Assembly (NCBI GenBank): GCA_963659365.1
Contig: CAVKTI010000006.1
Span: 8,024-72,023 of the forward strand
Source of the DNA: W0P28-013 sp963659365
Lineage (GTDB): Bacteria; Bacteroidota; Bacteroidia; Bacteroidales; Paludibacteraceae
Direction: 5' to 3'
Length of the DNA: 64,000 bases
The notes beneath the pieces are model-generated. The model searched no databases. It was given only the letters and a program-made list of their open reading frames with translations, and was not told the DNA's origin. A program made the position numbers and the translations under genes. Below are positions 59,547-64,000 of this stretch, piece by piece (position 1 is the stretch's first letter; each line of letters starts with the position of its first letter).

Positions 59547-59797
59547 GGCTGTGTGAGTTTAGCGATTGTTTTCTCCATCGCCGATACGGCGATTTCGGTC
59601 TCCCTTTTCATTTTCCGAGTAAATTCGAGCCATTCTTGTACGACAGCAAATTCACCAATGGTCAGTTCACGGAGGTCGTTTTTCTTCAACGCCCGCCCGA
59701 GTAGGATACGCTTCGATGGGCAGCATTCGCCCCATGGGTCTTTTTTGCCTTTTGGCAGACTGGCGCGGAGTTCGCGCATTTGTTGAATTGTTTTCAT
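59543..59797 (-). CDS. Small early phage protein, unknown
   Basis: An 84-residue helical protein (TIQQMRELRASLPKGKKDPWG; CCPSKRILLG; EWLEFTRKMKRETEIAVSAMEK). Not recognised. Part of the early operon. Confidence 0.55.
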   Translation of the reverse strand: MKTIQQMRELRASLPKGKKDPWGECCPSKRILLGRALKKNDLRELTIGEFAVVQEWLEFTRKMKRETEIAVSAMEKTIAKLTQP

Positions 59798-59813
59798 CTT
59801 TTCTCCTTTATTT

Positions 59814-60062
59814 TTAATGTTTCTTGTTTTCTAAATAGTAGCCGTTCAGCGTGTGTCCGCAGGTTGCCACGCCGTAAGCGTCAATTCGCCCAAACTCGTA
59901 CGCCACATCGAGCGTACTCTTGTGCAGGGTCTGCGCCACCTCTTCGGTCGTAGCGTGCAGCGGCAGTGTGCAGCAATTCTCTTTTTCTTTGATGATAGCC
60001 ATCGCCGCATCATACACCTCACGCGTGGCTGTCTGCTTCGCGTCCGTTACTTTCTCGTTCAT
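59814..60062 (-). CDS. Small early phage protein, unknown
   Basis: 82 residues from the ATG at 60062 (MNEKVTDAKQTATREVYD), which overlaps the stop of the previous gene. Cys pairs (NCCTL, TCGH) are present. No family is recognised. Confidence 0.55.
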   Translation of the reverse strand: MNEKVTDAKQTATREVYDAAMAIIKEKENCCTLPLHATTEEVAQTLHKSTLDVAYEFGRIDAYGVATCGHTLNGYYLENKKH

Positions 60063-60289
60063 CTTGCAGCCCTCCCAAAGTTGCGTTCCGCTTCGTCGAA
60101 AAACGAGCGGCACATTGCCTCAAACTCTTTGGGCGAAAGGCTGTCGGCAGCCGAGCGCACGCACTTGCCGTTGTAGTGCAAGTAGATGCGGTTTGTGCCG
60201 TAGTCGATTACAATGCGACAGTGGTCTGCCACCGTGCTGGTGAGGTACGCCGTTCGGCGCGCCGTGTCGAATGTGGTCGTGTAGTTCAT
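60059..60289 (-). CDS. Small early phage protein, unknown
   Basis: A 76-residue protein (RRTAYLTSTVADHCRIVIDY, RSAADSLSPKEFEAMCRSFFDEAERNFG), the first gene of the leftward operon. Beta strands precede a helical C terminus. A regulatory role at the switch is possible but not shown. Confidence 0.55.
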   Translation of the reverse strand: MNYTTTFDTARRTAYLTSTVADHCRIVIDYGTNRIYLHYNGKCVRSAADSLSPKEFEAMCRSFFDEAERNFGRAAR

Positions 60290-60318
60290 TTTTTTTATTA
60301 TTTTTTGTTTGTTATTAC

Positions 60319-60349
60319 TTTGTCTTTTGGTTATTTTATTGTACCTTTG
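60319..60349 (+). promoter_or_regulatory. Rightward promoter of the lysogeny operon
   Basis: TTTG at 60319-60322, 19 nt, TACCTTTG at 60342-60349. The start is expected near 60356, giving a leader of about 180 nt before the repressor ATG at 60539. Confidence 0.7.
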
Positions 60350-60406
60350 TCGGAATTATACGCTGTTGGTTTTGTTCGCCTTTCGTTTGTATCTCGTTTG
60401 TGAGTG

Positions 60407-60438
60407 CAAAGACATATCATTTTTGATGAATTACCAAA
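60407..60438 (-). promoter_or_regulatory. Leftward early promoter
   Basis: Minus strand: TTTG (60438-60435), 20 nt, TGTCTTTG (60414-60407), one base off the TAnnTTTG consensus. The start is near 60400. Two TCGTTTGT copies 11 bp apart (60383-60390 and 60394-60401) lie at the start site and may be repressor sites. Confidence 0.55.
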
Positions 60439-60538
60439 TTTTTTGGCGAAAAAATAAGTTAAAAATTGTTAATTTTTGGTTTTTCTCCAAAAATCCGCCT
60501 ATTTTAGGGGCTTTGTTGAACTTCTAACACCTACGATT

Positions 60539-60937
60539 ATGGGACAAAAAACAAGACTTGAGGAACTTTACGAGTTGGCGCGCCAGCACGACCTTGTGCA
60601 TAGCAAGGGTGAATTTGCCACTTTAATCGGCATGGATGGTGCTTCTTTGTCGCACGCACTTAAGGACGATGGTAGAGTCAGCACCGCTAATGCCATTCTG
60701 CGTGCCGAACACGCTTTGATGCGCGCTGGAGTATCCTTGTTCGCCTCTGCCAATGGCGACGGCTCGATGCACAATATACACGGCAATCAGAATCAGAATG
60801 GCGTTTCGCAGCGAACCATTGATAGCCTTATTGCCGAGATGGCAGCGCAGCGCGAGGCGAATAGTCGCACCTTGGAGCAGAAGGACGCTACGATTGACCG
60901 TCTGCTTTCGATGCTCGAAAAACTGCAAAACAAATAG
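60539..60937 (+). CDS. HTH phage repressor-like protein
   Basis: 132 residues from the ATG at 60539 (MGQKTRLEELYELARQHDLV). A lambda-repressor-like HTH spans about 20-70 (SKGEFATLIGMDGASLSHALKDDGRVSTANAILRAEHALMRAG). A linker and a C-terminal coiled coil (EMAAQREANSRTLEQKDATIDRLLSMLEKL) probably make it a dimer. It has no LexA-type autocleavage domain, so induction would need another mechanism. It is the first gene of the lysogeny operon. Confidence 0.75.
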   Translation: MGQKTRLEELYELARQHDLVHSKGEFATLIGMDGASLSHALKDDGRVSTANAILRAEHALMRAGVSLFASANGDGSMHNIHGNQNQNGVSQRTIDSLIAEMAAQREANSRTLEQKDATIDRLLSMLEKLQNK

Positions 60938-60940
60938 CGT

Positions 60941-61657
60941 ATGGAAGCGAATAACGACTATGGGCTGATTTATGTGCTTACGAATGAGTGCATGCCCCAC
61001 CTTATAAAAATCGGCAAGACCTCGCGGCACGACCTCAAGAAACGAATGACCGAACTTTACTCCACAGGCGTTCCTGCGCCGTTTGAGTGTGTGTTCGCCT
61101 ACAAGGTAGAGCAAGATCGTTTGGCTGATGTTGAAGCAGGGTTGCATTCTCTGTTCGACGAATACCGTGTACCGTCGGGGCGTGAGTTTTTCTTTGTGAA
61201 ACCGAATAAGGTCGAGGTCGCACTCCGAACGATTGGCAATTTTCAGCCCGCCGACGATGCCACGCAGGAAGTGCAACAGAAGATAGACGAGGTGGTGGCA
61301 GCCGATGAAAAACGGCGCAAAAATCCGAATATGGACTTTTTCGAGATGGGGCTGCGTGTGGGAGACACGCTGGTTTTCAAAAACGACCACGCCGTTACCT
61401 GCTCGGTGGCGACGAACAAACGAGTGTCGTACAACGACGAGGAGTACTCGCTTTCGGGGCTGACACACCAACTGCTTGGCACGAAATACGCCGTTCAGCC
61501 CTCCCCTTATTGGCTGACCGAAGATGGCACGCCGCTTTCTACCCTATATATAGCGTACACCAAGCGGCTTGCTGCTGCACAAACGGCGACCAATACCGCT
61601 GTGGCGAGTGCCGCCGCCTCTGTGTCAGCCGACCTTTCTCAATTTGTAAACTCTTAA
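60941..61657 (+). CDS. GIY-YIG (T5orf172) domain protein
   Basis: 238 residues. The N-terminal T5orf172/GIY-YIG domain (about 8-95) has GLIYVLTN, HLIKIGKTSRHDLKKRM, LYSTGVPAPFECVFAYKV and a C-terminal Glu/Arg-containing segment. The C-terminal part (about 135-185, VGDTLVFKNDHAVTCSVATNKRVSYNDEEYSLSGL) resembles DUF4357-type domains found in restriction-related proteins. Expressed with the repressor, it may act as a nuclease against other phages or in integration. It starts 4 bp after the repressor gene. Confidence 0.8.
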   Translation: MEANNDYGLIYVLTNECMPHLIKIGKTSRHDLKKRMTELYSTGVPAPFECVFAYKVEQDRLADVEAGLHSLFDEYRVPSGREFFFVKPNKVEVALRTIGNFQPADDATQEVQQKIDEVVAADEKRRKNPNMDFFEMGLRVGDTLVFKNDHAVTCSVATNKRVSYNDEEYSLSGLTHQLLGTKYAVQPSPYWLTEDGTPLSTLYIAYTKRLAAAQTATNTAVASAAASVSADLSQFVNS

Positions 61658-61668
61658 TTTTTCCAACT

Positions 61669-61920
61669 ATGCGTAGCGAACAACGAGCCGAAATCGACCG
61701 CCGTTTCCTGAAAGCCTACCGTCTGCTCTACGCCGACGAGAAGGTGCAAACGAAACGAGAGTTTTGCGAAAAAGTGGGACTTATTCCGCAAAATTTCTCC
61801 ATGCTTGAGCGTGGGGGGCTTTCTTCCACTGTGGACAATATCTATAACCTCGCCACTCGCTTTGGCGTGTCGCTGGAGTGGCTCTTTTTCGGTACAGGCA
61901 ATTTTTATGCCAACCATTAA
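61669..61920 (+). CDS. Small Xre-type HTH regulator
   Basis: 83 residues from the ATG at 61669 (MRSEQRAEIDRRFLKAYRLL). An HTH domain, KREFCEKVGLIPQNFSMLERGG, is followed by STVDNIYNLATRFGVSLEWLFFGTG, an ending common in Bacteroidota phage regulators. The gene overlaps the integrase start by 14 nt. Confidence 0.8.
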   Translation: MRSEQRAEIDRRFLKAYRLLYADEKVQTKREFCEKVGLIPQNFSMLERGGLSSTVDNIYNLATRFGVSLEWLFFGTGNFYANH

Positions 61921-63196
61921 GTATAGAATATCGACACGCGTCCATGGTGGACAGGCAGAGGTACTCGCACGGTTCTACGATGGCGAGTTTTCGCAGCGCG
62001 CAAAGACACGACTATCCGTACCTGTCGCGGCTTGGAATGCAGCCTTGGGACAATTGGAGATACCCAAGCGCACAACGCCCGAATCTGTCGCACTACGAGA
62101 GCAACAACATCGCCTCGATGAATTGACCGACGCCGTCTATACCGCATGGTGGCGCGACCGCTTCGATGCACGCGATGGGTGGCTACAGCAGACTATCGAC
62201 GACTTTTTTAGTATTCCACAAAAATCGGAGTCTGCCCCTATGCGCATTCGTATGCCCGACCTTATCTTGGAGTTCGCCCTTATCAAAGACATTTCCGAGC
62301 AAACTGCCAATCAATATCGCTGTTTAGCGGCGGCTCTTCAACGCTACGAATCTATTGCGCGTCCACTCTATGCGGATACTTTTTCTCAAAAAGATGTGGA
62401 GGGTTTTGTGCGGCTATTCTCGGAAGAGACGATTTCATTCAAAGGCAAGCCATCTACCGCTGTGCGCTCGCGAAACACGATATCTCGCACCCTCAAGCGA
62501 TTATCTTCTGTGTGTAATTATGCCGTTGGCAAAGGTTATATGGCGGAGAGTCCTTTCGGCATTGGAAAATACAAAATACAGGGAGAGGTTTATGGTAATC
62601 CTGTCTTTTTGACCATCGCAGAGCGCAATCGTCTGTACGAGTTTCAGGGGTTACCTGCGCGCCTTGCCGTGCAGCGCGATATATTCATTTTTCAATGCCA
62701 CATCGGTTGCCGTGTGAGCGACCTTATTGAATTGACGGAAAGCAATGTTACGGAGGACGGCTTTTTGCAGTACATACAGCATAAACTGCGCAGAAGCAAG
62801 CCTATGGTTGTTCGCATACCGCTTTCTGATACCGCACTGGAGATTATTGCGAAATACAAAGGCAAGTGCAGCGACAATCGCCTTTTGCCGTTTGCTCAAG
62901 CAACGACCTACAACCTCGCTATTCACGAAATTTTACGCCTTGCTGGTATCGATAGAGTGGTGTTGGTGCAAGATCCCAAAACATTGCAGACCGTTCCTCG
63001 TCAAATTTGGGAGGTGGCGAGTTCGCACCTCGCTCGGCGTACATTCATCGCCAATGTGTTTAAGGTTACAAAATCCGAGCGCATCACATCAGCGTTCACA
63101 GGTCATGCAAACGGCTCGCGTGCTTTTTGCCGTTACACCTCGGTCGATGATGATATAAAACTCGAGGTTTTACAAAATATGAACGAAATAAAATGA
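61907..63196 (+). CDS. int: Phage tyrosine integrase
   Basis: 429 residues from the ATG at 61907 (MPTIKYRISTRVHGGQAEV). An N-terminal arm-binding region (1-100, with the Bacteroidota-type KTRLSVPVAAWN strand) precedes a SAM-like core-binding domain (about 115-220) and a catalytic domain. The R-H-R-Y residues are in CHIGCRVSDLIEL (Arg), SSHLARRTFIANV (His, Arg) and TGHANGSRAFCRYTSVDDD (His, Tyr). It would integrate and, with an excisionase, excise the prophage. It is the last gene of the lysogeny operon; its stop lies in a TGACGG repeat. Confidence 0.94.
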   Translation: MPTIKYRISTRVHGGQAEVLARFYDGEFSQRAKTRLSVPVAAWNAALGQLEIPKRTTPESVALREQQHRLDELTDAVYTAWWRDRFDARDGWLQQTIDDFFSIPQKSESAPMRIRMPDLILEFALIKDISEQTANQYRCLAAALQRYESIARPLYADTFSQKDVEGFVRLFSEETISFKGKPSTAVRSRNTISRTLKRLSSVCNYAVGKGYMAESPFGIGKYKIQGEVYGNPVFLTIAERNRLYEFQGLPARLAVQRDIFIFQCHIGCRVSDLIELTESNVTEDGFLQYIQHKLRRSKPMVVRIPLSDTALEIIAKYKGKCSDNRLLPFAQATTYNLAIHEILRLAGIDRVVLVQDPKTLQTVPRQIWEVASSHLARRTFIANVFKVTKSERITSAFTGHANGSRAFCRYTSVDDDIKLEVLQNMNEIK

Positions 63197-63209
63197 CGGA
63201 TTTTGACGG
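63194..63209 (+). repeat. TGACGG repeat pair at right prophage end
   Basis: TGACGGATTTTGACGG contains two TGACGG units 10 bp apart and overlaps the integrase stop codon. It matches 25203-25220 apart from one T. Confidence 0.35.
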
Positions 63210-63324
63210 TTTTTCTTGTTAATTGTTGCGTTCCCTTGCGTTCCCCATTCGATCCACCATTCGGCACTTTTCAATCACAGAGCCATTCTCCTATCATCAT
63301 TCCTCAAGCACTCGCAAGGTGCTG

Positions 63325-63347
63325 AATCATTGAATCATTGAGTTATT
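63325..63347 (+). repeat. Candidate attR
   Basis: Matches 25112-25134 at 21 of 23 positions in direct orientation. Tentative, since similar AT-rich words are common in this chromosome. Confidence 0.3.
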
Positions 63348-63575
63348 TTTCGAACCCTACCCTTGCCATTCGGCAGGTACTCCCCTTGAAAAGGGGAGAG
63401 GGCAGGACCAACTTGGGCGCAAGCCGAACCAATACCAGTGCGAACCTGTCCCCTTTGCAAGGGGACGAGCGCAGCGGAGGGGTTGGGGAACCAAATCCCA
63501 CATAAAAAAGAACACCCTCGGTGCATCCCTACTTTTTACTTTCTGCAAAATCCTGAAATCCCTTTGCGCTGCTCG

Positions 63576-63611
63576 AAAAAAAAAGCCGCCCCATGGTTGG
63601 TGGAGCGGCTT
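63576..63611 (-). terminator. Intrinsic terminator of the T9SS protein gene
   Basis: On the minus strand AAGCCGCTCC pairs with GGGGCGGCTT (one wobble), followed by about nine T. Confidence 0.8.
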
Positions 63612-63641
63612 GGATAGCGCTTGTTGGCAGAAAAAGGTGTG

Positions 63642-64000
63642 CTATTTTTTGATGAAGCGTTCGGTCGTGCGGCCGTTTTCGCTATCGAGTTGCAGCAGGT
63701 AAACGCCCTGTGGCAATGCCGAAACATCGATATGCGTGGTGCTGCCGTTGGCCGATTGCGTGAGCCAAATGCGCCCATCGATACCAAGAATGCTGATAGT
63801 GCCTTCGGCGGCAGTTACATTCAAGTAGTGCGTCGCTGGGTTTGGGTAGAGGCTTACGCTCGTTTCCAAATGGTGATTGTCGGTTGGGGTTTGGCTTACC
63901 CACTCGTAGGCTCCGATGGTAGGCACAGCCGCACGCGCACGCCCTGTGATGTCGGTGGTGATGAAATCCAACGCCTTGGCACTGACCAAGTTGCCCTTGT
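63642..64000 (-). CDS. Secreted protein with T9SS type A sorting domain, C-terminal part (partial)
   Basis: The frame enters from the right edge; about 119 residues are visible. GRARAAVPTIGAYEWV is the end of a choice-of-anchor/right-handed-beta-helix type domain. The last ~80 residues are a type A T9SS sorting domain: SVSLYPNPATHYLNV, ISILGIDGRIW, ALPQGVYLLQL and the basic end RFIKK. It should be secreted through the outer membrane by the type IX system. The function of the missing N-terminal part is unknown. Confidence 0.85.
   Translation of the reverse strand, partial: KGNLVSAKALDFITTDITGRARAAVPTIGAYEWVSQTPTDNHHLETSVSLYPNPATHYLNVTAAEGTISILGIDGRIWLTQSANGSTTHIDVSALPQGVYLLQLDSENGRTTERFIKK

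Larger units (their letters stand above)
25112..63347. mobile_element. Siphovirus-like prophage, about 38 kb
   Basis: The region runs from a left-end block of lysis and nuclease genes to a tyrosine integrase at the right end. It contains terminase, portal, MuF-type head protein, scaffold, capsid, neck, tail tube, tape measure, tail tip, spanin-like, endolysin, replication, recombination and lysogeny genes without obvious breaks. Nearly all are on the minus strand with short gaps or overlaps, while the lysogeny operon and two cassettes are on the plus strand. The ends are set by a 23-bp imperfect direct repeat and are approximate. Confidence 0.9.
63197..63641. repeat. Intergenic repeats right of the prophage
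   Basis: No gene is visible. It holds two TGCGTTCCC-type words (63226-63245), the candidate attR (63325-63347), and two related hairpins: CTCCCCTT-gaa-AAGGGGAG (63380-63398) and GTCCCCTT-tgc-AAGGGGAC (63448-63466). A terminator for the rightmost gene completes it. Confidence 0.55.

Noticed and set aside
25172..63196. Diversity-generating retroelement in the tail-fibre region
   Set aside because: No reverse transcriptase and no template/variable repeat pair is visible; the LRR repeats are ordinary protein repeats.

Overview
The window is a piece of a Bacteroidota chromosome, most likely order Bacteroidales. Supporting signs are promoters of the TTTG-N19-21-TAnnTTTG type, an outer-membrane D15-type protein, DUF1460 and TonB-type envelope proteins, and two secreted proteins ending in type IX secretion (T9SS) type A sorting domains. 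T9SS makes a Porphyromonadaceae/Paludibacteraceae-like organism more likely than Bacteroides proper. The species cannot be named from the sequence. Chromosomal intergenic gaps are filled with degenerate short repeats that recur in both orientations, and two 206-bp MITE-like elements are present.

Left chromosomal part (1-24,879). The order is: the 3' end of rpoN; a DUF1460 amidase-like enzyme; a TonB-family protein; and the acetate module pta, ackA and an acetyl-CoA hydrolase/CoA-transferase, with a four-helix-bundle gene wedged between pta and ackA. Next come 5-formyl-THF cyclo-ligase, an orphan sensor kinase, an LTA-synthase-like sulfatase, rsgA, a D15-type outer-membrane protein and frr, all on the minus strand. 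They are followed by recJ (+), an EF-G paralogue with an altered GTPase G3 motif (-), a T9SS-secreted endonuclease I (-), pssA (-), initiator tRNA-fMet (+), a small lipoprotein, pdxB and a TtcA-like PP-loop protein.

Prophage (about 25.1-63.3 kb). This is an apparently complete siphovirus-like prophage. A lysogeny operon on the plus strand (repressor, GIY-YIG protein, small Xre protein, tyrosine integrase) lies at the right end. A face-to-face pair of promoters separates it from a long leftward operon. That operon holds early genes (HTH protein, Rad50-like ATPase, Bet annealase, MBL-fold hydrolase, replication protein with an iteron/AT-rich origin inside it, ParB-methyltransferase, PLD-like protein), packaging genes, a tail assembly/tape-measure block, portal, head, neck and tail-tube genes, and host-binding and lysis genes.

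The most interesting element is inside the head module. The minor head protein (MuF type, 36,640-39,432) ends in an arginine-type ADP-ribosyltransferase domain with R, STS and ExE motifs. Meeting it tail to tail is a two-gene plus-strand cassette with its own tandem promoters. The cassette encodes an ADP-ribosylglycohydrolase (the class that removes ADP-ribose) and a 107-aa unknown protein. This looks like a virion-delivered toxin with its antidote expressed in the lysogen. A second notable element is a free-standing, roughly 88-nt structured RNA gene (29,426-29,513) with its own promoter and intrinsic terminator, between the spanin-like and tail-fibre genes.

Right end. After about 445 bp of repeat-rich sequence, the 3' end of another T9SS-secreted protein runs off the window.
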